Both the position numbers and the translations under genes were made by a program. The notes beneath the pieces were generated by a model, which did not search any database, was not told the DNA's origin, and was given only the letters and a program-made list of their open reading frames with translations. Below are positions 14,579-22,608 of a stretch of 64,000 nucleotides of DNA, in pieces. Every line of letters begins with the position of its first letter. Within the stretch, counting starts at the first letter, position 1. The DNA is taken from contig NZ_CP163444.1 of assembly GCF_041053105.1 (NCBI RefSeq), positions 5,518,001-5,582,000 of the forward strand. The letters are read 5' to 3'. The stretch is from Streptomyces sp. R44 (GTDB lineage Bacteria > Actinomycetota > Actinomycetes > Streptomycetales > Streptomycetaceae).

Positions 14579-16678
14579 TCAGAAGCGGCCTCCGCCGCCC
14601 AGCCGGCCGCGTGTGCCGCTGCCGCCGAAGCTGCCGGGCCCGCCGCCGAAACCTCCGCCCCCGAAGCCGCCCCCGCCCCCTCTGCCGGAACTCCCGCCGG
14701 ACCCGCCGCCGAACAGCCCGCCGAGGATGATGCCGCCGAGCACCGCGCCGCCGAGCCCGCCGCCACCGCTTCCTCCCACCCCTGTCGCACCGCCCAGGCC
14801 GTTCGGGTTCCCGTACGTGCGGACGTCCTGCTCGGCGAGGTCCTGGGCGCGCCGCGCCAGCTGGTCCGCCTGCTGCGCCTCCACCAGGGCCGTCTGCGGA
14901 TCGTCCGCCGCCGCGAGCGTCCGCGCCTTCTCCCAGCGGCGCTGGGCCTCGGCAAGGCGCGTACGCGCCTCGCTGCCCACCGCGCCCCGGTGCGTGGTGA
15001 TGTAGTCGGAAGCCGCCCCGATCGTCGAACGGGCCGTCAGCATCACCTGATCGAGGAGCGCCTGGGCGCGTCGCGCACCCGACTCGCGCTCCCGCGCGCC
15101 CTCCAGCGTCTCGTCGAGCGCCGCGTCGGCCTCCTCGACCCGGCGCAGGGCGTCGATCGGGTCGTACCGGCCGGTGTCCAGGCGCCGCCGCACCTCGGCG
15201 GTCACCGACTCGGCGCGGGCGATCCGCCCCTGGAGGTCGGCCGTCGACACTCCCTCGGAGGTCCCCTTCAACAGCCCGCGGGCCTCCGCCAGGTCTGCGT
15301 CCGTCTCCGCGAGCGCGCCCGTCAGCTTCTCCTCGGCCTCGGCCAGCTCCCGCGCCCGCCGGTCCACCGCCTCGGCCAGCCGCGCCGCCTGGACGACCGC
15401 GCCCTCGGCGGCCCGGATGTGCACGGCGGCCCCGCCGTTGTCACCGGCGTCGATCTGCTGCCGGGCCTGGTTGACGTGGGTCGTCGCGAAGAGGAGGCGG
15501 TCCTTCGCCTGCTCGACGTCGCCGGCGACCGGCGCCGCCGCCGACTCGGCGTACCGCTCGCGCATCGCGGTCAGCGCCGCCTCGGCCGTCCCGATCCGCC
15601 CGGTCTGCTCCCGGAAGGCCGCCTCCACCCCGGCCAGCGCCTCCGGGGCCGTGCGCTCCAGGGCCCGGAGCCGGTCGAAGTCCTCCGTCTCGGCGTCGAG
15701 ACGCGCGTTCGCCTCGGCGCAGCGGCGGAGGATCTCGTCCAGCATGCTCCGGCGGGTCGAGTTGTCCTCGGGGAAGGAGTCGTCGAGCTTCTGCCGCAGC
15801 CGGAACGAGGCCGTCAGCTGCTCCTGGGCGAAGTCGACGGCCTCGGTGAAGGGGCGCGCCGCCTCCTCGCCGAACTGGGCGGACGCGAAGCCGAGCTCCT
15901 CCTGGCTGGTGCGGACGGCGTCGTCGGTGGCGACCAGCGTCCGGCGGGCCTCCCGGTCGAGCTCGGCCAGGGTCGGCGGCGCGGTCTCCTTCGGCGGGCC
16001 CCAGCCCTGCCCGCCCCGCGGCGTGGTGCGGGTCTCGGCGCGGCGCCGCCGTGTGGTGTACGCGTAGGCCGCGACGGCCGCCGCGCCGCCGACGAGCACC
16101 AGGGGCAGGACGAGGTCGGTCGCGGAGGTGCCGTCCTCGGCCGGGGCGCCGGGGTCGGCGGGGCCGGGGGTGATCGTCGGAGCGGGGACGGGCTGCCCGG
16201 CGAGGACGGCGTCGTAGCCGTTCGCGGCGCCGACGGCGGCGCCGGCCCAGTCGTTCTGCCGGAGGGCGGGTTCGATCGCGGTCCGGGCGACGTCGTCGAG
16301 CTGGGTCTGCGTGAAGCGTGAGCCGGGGTCGGCCGAGTAGCCGTACTGCCGGTCGTGGGTGGCGACGGCGAGCAGGACGTCGTCGACGCCGAGGTGGTTG
16401 CGTTCCGCGGTGGCGTCGGCCCAGTCCTGGCCCGGGCGCCCGGAGAAGTCCCGTACGTAGACGACGAAGAGCTGGACGCGCCGGTCGTCGTAGAGCCGGT
16501 CGAGGGCCTGGACCACGGTGGCGCGGCGGTCGCCGAGGGCGCCCACCCGGTCGGTGATCTGCCCCTCCCGGGACAGGGCGACGGGGTCGTCGGCGTGGGC
16601 ACCGTGTACGGCGGGCACGAGGAGCCACCACGCCGCCACCAGCACCGCGAGAAGGGCTCGGGTGGCTATTCGCGTCAC
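14579..16678 (-). CDS. TPM-domain membrane protein with coiled coil and Gly-rich tail
   Basis: About 699 residues from the GTG at 16678. An N-terminal Sec signal (LLAVLVAAWWLLVPAV) is followed by a TPM domain (residues about 35-160; QITDRVGALGD, RVQLFVVYVRDFSGRPGQDW, NHLGVDDVLLAVATHDRQYGYS). A transmembrane helix lies near residues 189-208, with a following TRRRR stop-transfer. Several hundred residues of Ala/Glu/Arg-rich coiled coil come next. The end is an extreme Gly-rich tail (residues about 640-699, GGSGGGGLGGAVLGG, then GGFGGG repeats) that includes a short hydrophobic hairpin. TPM domains are extracytoplasmic and the cytoplasmic coiled coil probably meets PspA, encoded next door. A longer frame from GTG 16759 exists; neither start has a clear Shine-Dalgarno, so a leaderless transcript is possible. 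Confidence 0.82.
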   Translation of the reverse strand: MTRIATRALLAVLVAAWWLLVPAVHGAHADDPVALSREGQITDRVGALGDRRATVVQALDRLYDDRRVQLFVVYVRDFSGRPGQDWADATAERNHLGVDDVLLAVATHDRQYGYSADPGSRFTQTQLDDVARTAIEPALRQNDWAGAAVGAANGYDAVLAGQPVPAPTITPGPADPGAPAEDGTSATDLVLPLVLVGGAAAVAAYAYTTRRRRAETRTTPRGGQGWGPPKETAPPTLAELDREARRTLVATDDAVRTSQEELGFASAQFGEEAARPFTEAVDFAQEQLTASFRLRQKLDDSFPEDNSTRRSMLDEILRRCAEANARLDAETEDFDRLRALERTAPEALAGVEAAFREQTGRIGTAEAALTAMRERYAESAAAPVAGDVEQAKDRLLFATTHVNQARQQIDAGDNGGAAVHIRAAEGAVVQAARLAEAVDRRARELAEAEEKLTGALAETDADLAEARGLLKGTSEGVSTADLQGRIARAESVTAEVRRRLDTGRYDPIDALRRVEEADAALDETLEGARERESGARRAQALLDQVMLTARSTIGAASDYITTHRGAVGSEARTRLAEAQRRWEKARTLAAADDPQTALVEAQQADQLARRAQDLAEQDVRTYGNPNGLGGATGVGGSGGGGLGGAVLGGIILGGLFGGGSGGSSGRGGGGGFGGGGFGGGPGSFGGSGTRGRLGGGGRF

Positions 16679-16779
16679 AAAGGGGAGGCTATGTCCAGGT
16701 ATGAGCACTCGCGACCGGGCCGTGGCCGCCTGAAACCGTTCCCCTCGCCCGAGCGTCACTGTCAGTAGCCGCCGCTACG

Positions 16780-17841
16780 GTGGTTCCAGTGACGCGACGG
16801 CTCTTGGGGGCTCGGGTGGACGGACGGCTGAGGCGTGTGTGGCGGCGGGGGCGCTGGTGGATCCTCGGCCTCGTCCTGCTGCTCGTGGTGCCCCCGCTCT
16901 TCGGAGCCCTCGCCCTGCGCGTCAGCTACATGGGCGACCTCAGGGACGATGCGCGGACCCGCGGCAAGGACGCCTTCTGGATCGGGCACGCCTGGGTCGA
17001 CGGACGGAAGAAGGACGCCGACCTCGCGGCCCTCGCCGCACGCCTGAAGGGCAGCGGGATACGCGACCTGTACGTGCACGCCGGGCCCCTGGAGCACGAC
17101 GGCACCCTGCCGGCCGCCGCGTACCCGCGTGCCAAGTGGCTGATCGACGGGGTGCACCGCACGATGCCCGGGATACGGGTCCAGGCCTGGCTCGGGGACG
17201 TCCTGGCCACCGAGGGGCCCGTGGGACTGCGCCTGGAGGACGCCGGGTCACGCCGGGCCGTGGTCGGCTCCGCCCGGCAGATCCTCGACGCCGGCTTCGA
17301 CGGCGTCCACTTCGACCTGGAGCCGCTGCACTCCGACGACCGGGACTACCTCTCCCTCCTCGACGGCCTCGGCGAGCTGACCCGGGCCCGCAAGGTCCCG
17401 CTCTCGGTCGCCGCCCACCAGATCGACCCCCTGCCCGGCGCCCACTCGGTCCTGGGCGCGGTCAGCTCCAACGGCAGCGAGAAGTGGTGGTCGCAGGAGT
17501 TCTTCGGCGAGGTCGCCCGGCGCGTCGACCAGATAGCCGTCATGTCGTACGACACCTGGATGCCGCTGGAGAGCCTCTACGGCGGGTACGTCGCCCAGCA
17601 GACGGCCCTCGCCCTCGAAGTGACGCCCGAGACCACGGACCTGCTGATGGGACTCCCGTTCTTCCACGAGGACGACCTCGGCCACCACGAGGACGCGGAG
17701 ACGGTCGCCGCCGCCGTCAAGGGCGCGCGCCTCGGCCTCGGCCGCACGGACCCCGGCCGCGAGCGGTTCGGCCTCGCGCTGTACGTCGACTTCGCGGCCG
17801 AGGAGGCGGACTGGGCGGCCTACCGCGCGGGCTGGCTCTGA
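16780..17841 (+). CDS. membrane-anchored GH18-like TIM-barrel protein
   Basis: A 353-residue protein with a basic N-terminus (RRVWRRGRWW) and one membrane helix at about residues 25-45 (ILGLVLLLVVPPLFGALAL), so the bulk lies outside the cell. The extracellular domain has GH18 barrel features. A strand DLYVHAGPL is followed by the catalytic-type motif DGVHFDLE at residues 174-181 (the DGxxxDxE pattern with E181 as donor), QIAVMSYDTWMP and LLMGLPFF. The canonical second Asp (D in DGxDxDxE) is replaced by His. It may be a divergent chitinase or ENGase-like hydrolase, or a sugar-binding relative. The start could be GTG 16780 or GTG 16789; no Shine-Dalgarno, and only 101 bases separate it from the divergent TPM gene start. 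Confidence 0.7.
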   Translation: MVPVTRRLLGARVDGRLRRVWRRGRWWILGLVLLLVVPPLFGALALRVSYMGDLRDDARTRGKDAFWIGHAWVDGRKKDADLAALAARLKGSGIRDLYVHAGPLEHDGTLPAAAYPRAKWLIDGVHRTMPGIRVQAWLGDVLATEGPVGLRLEDAGSRRAVVGSARQILDAGFDGVHFDLEPLHSDDRDYLSLLDGLGELTRARKVPLSVAAHQIDPLPGAHSVLGAVSSNGSEKWWSQEFFGEVARRVDQIAVMSYDTWMPLESLYGGYVAQQTALALEVTPETTDLLMGLPFFHEDDLGHHEDAETVAAAVKGARLGLGRTDPGRERFGLALYVDFAAEEADWAAYRAGWL

Positions 17842-17900
17842 CGTCGTGCAGGATGGGCTCGCGCGGCCCGGCCAGGGCCGTCACCGAGGGGGAGTACGAC

Positions 17901-18665
17901 ATGACCAGCCGTCTGCTGATGCCCGTCCGCACGCGTGACCTCGAAGCGCCCGCGCGGCAGGTCCCCGGGTCCACCCGGGCCACCGCGATCCTGGACCTGG
18001 AGCACCCGCTCGTGACCGCGCTCACGGCCCGGGTGCGGCGCGAGGCCCGGGCGCGGGGAGCGGTCACCGACCGCGCCCGGCTCCAGGCGGCGCACGGCAT
18101 CCTCGTCACCGCCGTGCGGCCCGTGTACTCCGTGGAGGACCGGCGCCGGGTGTCGCGCACGCTGCGGCTCGGCCGCGGCTCGTGCAGCCAGCGCATGGCG
18201 GTCCTGGAGGCGGTGGCCCGGTCCCTCGGCGTGCCGACCCGGGTGCGCGGCCTGCTCGTCGACGGCACCTTCTGGTACCCGAGGTTCCCGAAGCTCCGCG
18301 CGTTCGTCCCGGAGGAGGTCCTGCTGGCCTGGCCGGAGTTCCTCCTCGACGACGTCTGGGTCCCGATCGCCGAGCTGTTCACCGGACTCGCGCCGGCCGA
18401 CCCCGCCGGTCACGGCGGCGGGTTCTCCAACTCCGGTGCGGAGACCCTCTTCGAGGCCGTCGCCCGGACCACCGTCGACTGGGACGCGCCCGCCGCGTGC
18501 GCCGGCTCGGCCCCCTGCGACCTGTCCGCCCACCTCCGGACGGACCTCGGCCGCTTCTCCTCGCGCGACGCGCTGTTCGACCTCCACGGGCAGACCCTGT
18601 GCCGCACCGCCCGCACCCTGGCCGAGCCGGTCCTCGGCCGCTGGAGCGCGGGCGCCGCGGCCTGA
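17901..18665 (+). CDS. transglutaminase-like domain protein lacking the usual His
   Basis: A 254-residue protein starting at ATG 17901 with GAGGGGGA upstream. The core resembles the bacterial transglutaminase-like (cysteine protease-fold) family. The nucleophile region GRGSCSQRMAVLEAVARSLG is followed by VPTRVRGLLVDG. The segment LLAWPEFLLDDVWVPI aligns with the usual HAWxExxxxGxW block. At the place of the catalytic His there is Leu, though Cys (residue about 96) and the following Asp are kept. It could be a catalytically altered or non-enzymatic member. It follows the GH18-like gene by 59 bases on the same strand and converges on sdhB with only two bases between stop codons. Confidence 0.7.
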   Translation: MTSRLLMPVRTRDLEAPARQVPGSTRATAILDLEHPLVTALTARVRREARARGAVTDRARLQAAHGILVTAVRPVYSVEDRRRVSRTLRLGRGSCSQRMAVLEAVARSLGVPTRVRGLLVDGTFWYPRFPKLRAFVPEEVLLAWPEFLLDDVWVPIAELFTGLAPADPAGHGGGFSNSGAETLFEAVARTTVDWDAPAACAGSAPCDLSAHLRTDLGRFSSRDALFDLHGQTLCRTARTLAEPVLGRWSAGAAA

Positions 18666-18667
18666 GG

Positions 18668-19438
18668 TCAGGTCTTCCGCCGCCTGATCGTCTTCCCGAG
18701 CCAGACCAGCGGGTCGTACTTCCGGTCCACGACCCGCTCCTTCAGCGGGATCAGGGCGTTGTCGGTGATCCGGATGGACTCCGGGCAGACCTCCGTGCAG
18801 CACTTCGTGATGTTGCAGTAGCCGAGGCCGTGCTCCTCCTGCGCGGTCCGCCGCCGGTCCAGCCCGGCCTCCTCGGCCGCGTCCAGGGGGTGCATGTCGA
18901 GCTCCGCGACCCGCATGAGGAAGCGGGGCCCGGCGAAGACCTCCTTGTTCTCCTCGTGGTCGCGCACCACATGGCAGGTGTCCTGGCACAGGAAGCACTC
19001 GATGCACTTCCTGAACTCCTGCGAGCGGTCCACGTCCTCCTGCTTCATCCGGTACTCGCCGGGGGCGAGCCCGGCGGGCGGGACGAACGCCGGGATCTCC
19101 CGGGCCTTCGTGTAGTTGAAGGAGACGTCCGTGACCAGGTCGCGGACGACGGGGAAGGCCCGCATGGGCGTCACCGTGACGACCTCCTCCCGCGCGAAGA
19201 CCGACATCCGGGTCATGCACATCAGCCGGGGCCGGCCGTTGATCTCGGCCGAGCACGACCCGCACTTGCCGGCCTTGCAGTTCCACCGCACGGCCAGGTC
19301 GGGGGCCTGGGTGGCCTGGAGCCGGTGGACGATGTCGAGGACCACCTCGCCGTCGTGCACCTCGACGGTGTAGTCGGTCAGCTCCCCGCCGCCGGCGTCG
19401 CCCCGCCAGATCCGGAAGTGGGCCTGATACGTGCTCAT
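18668..19438 (-). CDS. sdhB: succinate dehydrogenase/fumarate reductase iron-sulfur subunit
   Basis: A 256-residue iron-sulfur protein that passes electrons from the flavoprotein to quinone. The N-terminal plant-type [2Fe-2S] ferredoxin domain has CKAGKCGSC and a later single Cys in RLMCMTRM. The C-terminal half has CIECFLCQDTC and YCNITKCCTEVCP, ligands for [4Fe-4S] and [3Fe-4S] clusters. The ATG overlaps the stop of the flavoprotein gene by four bases (ATGA), so the two are translationally coupled. The isozyme type (flavoprotein, FeS protein, 5-helix anchor) resembles the actinobacterial Sdh1 set rather than the SdhCDAB set, as I recall it from mycobacterial Rv0247c-Rv0249c. Confidence 0.92.
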   Translation of the reverse strand: MSTYQAHFRIWRGDAGGGELTDYTVEVHDGEVVLDIVHRLQATQAPDLAVRWNCKAGKCGSCSAEINGRPRLMCMTRMSVFAREEVVTVTPMRAFPVVRDLVTDVSFNYTKAREIPAFVPPAGLAPGEYRMKQEDVDRSQEFRKCIECFLCQDTCHVVRDHEENKEVFAGPRFLMRVAELDMHPLDAAEEAGLDRRRTAQEEHGLGYCNITKCCTEVCPESIRITDNALIPLKERVVDRKYDPLVWLGKTIRRRKT

Positions 19439-21321
19439 GCGTCCAGCTCCTCCTCCGCCAGGTACTTCGCCAGCTCCTCCTTCTCGAAGAGCGCCAGCAG
19501 ATCCGGCCTGATGGGCTCGGTCCGCACCCGTTCCAACTCGATCCCGCCCGCTCCGGAAGCCCGGCACAGCAGGTTCACCGGGCGCCACGACCGCTCCATC
19601 GCCGGCCGGTCCTCGCGGGTGTGCCCGCCCCGGGACTCGGTGCGCTCCAGGGCGGCCCGGGCCACGCACTCGCTGACCAGGAGCATGTTCCGCAGGTCGA
19701 GCGCGAGGTGCCAGCCGGGGTTGAACTGCCGGTGCCCCTCCACCGAGATCCGCCCGGCCCGCTCCCGCAGCGCGGCGATCCGCTCCAGGGCCTCGGCCAT
19801 CTCGCCCTCCCGCCGGATGATCCCGACGAGATCGTTCATCGTCTGCTGGAGTTCCTGGTGGAGGGTGTACGGGTTCTCCGCGGGACCGTCCCGGAACGGG
19901 GCCAGCGCCTCCGTCCTGGCCGCCGCCACCGTCTCCTCGCCGACCTCGGAGGGCGCGGCCCCCGCCGCGTACTCCGCCGCGTGCAGCCCGGCCCGCCGCC
20001 CGAAGACCAGCAGGTCGGAGAGGGAGTTCCCGCCCAGCCGGTTGGAGCCGTGCATGCCGCCCGCGACCTCGCCGGCCGCGAAGAGACCCGGCACCCCGAC
20101 CGTGGCGGCCGTCTCCGAGTCGACGGCGACACCGCCCATCACGTAGTGGCAGGTCGGCCCGACCTCCATGGCCTCGGCCGTGATGTCGACGTCCGCCAGC
20201 TCCTTGAACTGGTGGTACATCGAGGGCAGCCGGCGCCGGATCGTCTCCGCCGGCATCCGGGTCGACACATCGAGGAACACCCCTCCGTGCGGGGAGCCGC
20301 GGCCCGCCTTCACCTCCGCGTTGATGGCCCGCGCCACCTCGTCGCGCGGCAGCAGTTCGGGCGGGCGCCGGTTGTGCTCGGGGTCCTCGTACCAGCGGTC
20401 GCCCTCCTCCTCCGACTCGGCGTACTTCTCCTTGAAGACGTCGGGGACGTAGTCGAACATGAAGCGCCGGCCCTCGGAGTTCCGCAGCACCCCGCCGTCG
20501 CCGCGTACCGACTCGGTGACGAGGATCCCCTTCACCGACGGCGGCCAGACCATGCCGGTCGGGTGGAACTGCACGAACTCCATGTTCACCAGCGGCGCCC
20601 CGGCCAGCAGGGCGAGCGCGTGGCCGTCGCCCGTGTACTCCCAGGAGTTCGAGGTCACCTTGAACGACTTGCCGATGCCGCCGGTGGCCAGGACGACCGC
20701 GGGCGCCTCCAGGACGAGGAAGCGCCCGCTCTCCCGCTCGTAACAGAAGACACCGGCGACCCGCCCCTCACCGTCCTTGAGGATCCGGGTGACGGTGAAC
20801 TCCTGGAAGACCTTCAGACGCCCCTCGTGGTCGCCGGTCTCCCGGTGATCCTCCTGCTGGAGCCCGACCACCTTCTGCTGGAGGGTCCGCAGGAGTTCGA
20901 GACCGGTGCGGTCGCCGACGTGCGCGAGCCGCGGGTACTCGTGGCCGCCGAAGTTCCGCTGCGAGATCCGGCCGTCCGCCGTCCGGTCGAAGAGCGCGCC
21001 CCACGTCTCCAGCTCCCAGACCCGCTCGGGCGCCTCCTGGGCGTGCAGCTCGGCCATCCGCCACTGGTTGAGGAACTTCCCGCCGCGCATGGTGTCCCGG
21101 AAGTGCGTCTTCCAGTCGTCGTGCTCGTTGGCGTTGGCCATGGAGGCGGCGATGCCGCCCTCGGCCATCACCGTGTGCGCCTTGCCGAAGAGGGACTTGC
21201 AGATGACGGCGGTGCGCGCGCCGGCCCGGCGCGCCTCGATCGCGGCCCGCAGCCCGGCGCCGCCCGCGCCGACCACGACCACGTCCCACCGCTGCCGTTC
21301 CACGGAGCTCACAGGACTCAT
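19435..21321 (-). CDS. sdhA: succinate dehydrogenase/fumarate reductase flavoprotein subunit
   Basis: A 628-residue FAD-binding dehydrogenase subunit. The Rossmann FAD loop is VVGAGGAGLRAA near residue 18. The covalent-FAD/active-site region reads KAHTVMAEGGIAAS. Substrate-site motifs include HPTGM, and the FAD-binding C-terminal element reads GSNRLGGNSLSDLLVFG. The helical C-terminal domain ends in an acidic/Glu-rich tail. It oxidises succinate to fumarate in the TCA cycle. It follows the membrane-anchor gene by one base (TGA-C-ATG) and overlaps sdhB by four, giving a tightly coupled operon of anchor, flavoprotein and iron-sulfur protein. Confidence 0.94.
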   Translation of the reverse strand: MSPVSSVERQRWDVVVVGAGGAGLRAAIEARRAGARTAVICKSLFGKAHTVMAEGGIAASMANANEHDDWKTHFRDTMRGGKFLNQWRMAELHAQEAPERVWELETWGALFDRTADGRISQRNFGGHEYPRLAHVGDRTGLELLRTLQQKVVGLQQEDHRETGDHEGRLKVFQEFTVTRILKDGEGRVAGVFCYERESGRFLVLEAPAVVLATGGIGKSFKVTSNSWEYTGDGHALALLAGAPLVNMEFVQFHPTGMVWPPSVKGILVTESVRGDGGVLRNSEGRRFMFDYVPDVFKEKYAESEEEGDRWYEDPEHNRRPPELLPRDEVARAINAEVKAGRGSPHGGVFLDVSTRMPAETIRRRLPSMYHQFKELADVDITAEAMEVGPTCHYVMGGVAVDSETAATVGVPGLFAAGEVAGGMHGSNRLGGNSLSDLLVFGRRAGLHAAEYAAGAAPSEVGEETVAAARTEALAPFRDGPAENPYTLHQELQQTMNDLVGIIRREGEMAEALERIAALRERAGRISVEGHRQFNPGWHLALDLRNMLLVSECVARAALERTESRGGHTREDRPAMERSWRPVNLLCRASGAGGIELERVRTEPIRPDLLALFEKEELAKYLAEEELDA

Positions 21322-21322
21322 G

Positions 21323-22153
21323 TCAGAAGAACCTCGGGTCGTCGAAGGCGCCGGTGGCGAGCAGATACACGTACAGGTCGCAGACGGCGACGCTGATCAG
21401 CGACGCCCAGGCGAGTTGCATGTGACGCCCGTTCAGGCGCCCCACCCAGGTCCACAGCCGGTAGCGGACGGGATGCTTCGAGAAGTGCCGCAGGCGGCCG
21501 CCGACGATGTGCCGGCAGGAGTGGCAGGAGAGGGTGTACGCCCAGATGAGGACGATGTTGACGAGGAAGATCAGCGTCCCGAGCCCGGCGTGGCCCCAGG
21601 CGTAGTCGGCGTCCCGGAAGGTCAGCGCGGTGTCGTACGTGAGGATCCCGGCGACCGGCACCGCCGCGTAGAAGAAGTACCGGTGGAGGTTCTGCAGCAG
21701 CAGCGGGAAGCGGGTCTCGCCGGTGTACGTGCGATGGGGTTCGGCCACCGCACAGGCCGGGGGAGCCGCCCAGAACCCCCGGTAGTACGCCTTGCGGTAG
21801 TAGTAGCAGGTCAGCCGGAAGCCCAGCGGGAAGACCAGGATCAGCAGGGCGGGGGAGAGCCCCCACCAGCTGCCGAAGAGCGCCCAGTTCGGCCCGCCGC
21901 GCATGGGGACGCAGTTCTCCGCGAGGCAGGGCGAGTAGAAGGGGGAGACGTAGGGGGCGGCGTAGTAGTCGGCGTTCGCGAAGGCCCGCCACGTCGAGTA
22001 CGCGACGAAGGCGAGCAGTCCGGCCGCGGTGGCGGCGGGGGAGAGCCACCAGCGGTCGGTCCGCAGATGGCGGGCGGCGATGGAGGCGCGCCCCGGGGAG
22101 CGCACCCCCGTCGCCTCTCGGTGGCTCGTCGGGGGTTGCGTACCTGTGGCCAA
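21323..22153 (-). CDS. succinate dehydrogenase membrane-anchor subunit (Sdh1 type)
   Basis: A 276-residue integral membrane protein with five predicted helices: LSPAATAAGLLAFVAY, SPALLILVFPLGFRL, YFFYAAVPVAGIL, LGTLIFLVNIVLIWAY and ASLISVAVCDLYVYLL. Histidines at LHRYFF, WGHAG, CHSCRH and NGRHMQL are candidates for heme or quinone sites. A CxxxxC loop (CLAENC) lies outside. Its place directly upstream of the flavoprotein gene, one base away, shows it is the membrane anchor, resembling the Rv0249c type. Translation starts at TTG 22153, with a strong GAGGAGG seven bases before. It lies 27 bases after the small coiled-coil gene. Confidence 0.85.
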   Translation of the reverse strand: MATGTQPPTSHREATGVRSPGRASIAARHLRTDRWWLSPAATAAGLLAFVAYSTWRAFANADYYAAPYVSPFYSPCLAENCVPMRGGPNWALFGSWWGLSPALLILVFPLGFRLTCYYYRKAYYRGFWAAPPACAVAEPHRTYTGETRFPLLLQNLHRYFFYAAVPVAGILTYDTALTFRDADYAWGHAGLGTLIFLVNIVLIWAYTLSCHSCRHIVGGRLRHFSKHPVRYRLWTWVGRLNGRHMQLAWASLISVAVCDLYVYLLATGAFDDPRFF

Positions 22154-22180
22154 CAGGGCCTCCTCGGCTCTACGGCTCTC

Positions 22181-22408
22181 CTACGGCGCGTGGCGGTCGC
22201 GTGCTCCCAGGCCCTCGTCGTCGACGTCGGTCCACTTCCCGGCGTCGTACGGCGCGTCGGGGATGGTCACCATGCTGTCCGCACGGCCGGGGGGCGGTGG
22301 GGGAGGCGCGCCCTGCTCCGCCCCGACGCGGCGTTCCAGCTCGTCGACCGTGTGTTCCAGGTCCTGCAGGCGGCGCTTGACGGCCGCCAGATCGTCCTGA
22401 ACGGACAT
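22181..22408 (-). CDS. small coiled-coil protein heading the sdh operon
   Basis: A 75-residue protein from ATG 22408 (MSVQDDLAAVKRRLQDLEHT). Residues 1-35 form a heptad-type coiled coil. A PPPPPPG linker follows, then a conserved-looking tail DSMVTIPDAPYDAGKWTDVD. No membrane segment. It lies 27 bases upstream of the membrane-anchor gene on the same strand and is probably the first gene of the operon. An upstream GTG at 22420 adds four residues; the ATG is better placed behind AGGTGAGG. Function unknown. Confidence 0.65.
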   Translation of the reverse strand: MSVQDDLAAVKRRLQDLEHTVDELERRVGAEQGAPPPPPPGRADSMVTIPDAPYDAGKWTDVDDEGLGARDRHAP

Positions 22409-22608
22409 GGTTGCCCTCACCTTCGTGAGTGTCGCGCGTCACATCCCGCTTGGGAAGTCGTGTGCACGAGCGGTTGGGCCGCACGAGTGGGGTTTGCCGG
22501 TCGCGCCGCCGTGTCGCCGTGGCCGCATCCGGTCCGTGCTTTTCAGTGTATGAGCAATAGGTCTGATCATCTCCAAATGGCATAAATCTGGACGAAGGGG
22601 TACAAGTC

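Noticed and set aside
16839..17900. An N-terminal extension of the transglutaminase-like gene through the GH18-like gene
   Set aside because: The frame is open by chance; the ATG at 17901 has a proper Shine-Dalgarno and the extension is Arg/Pro-rich shadow sequence.
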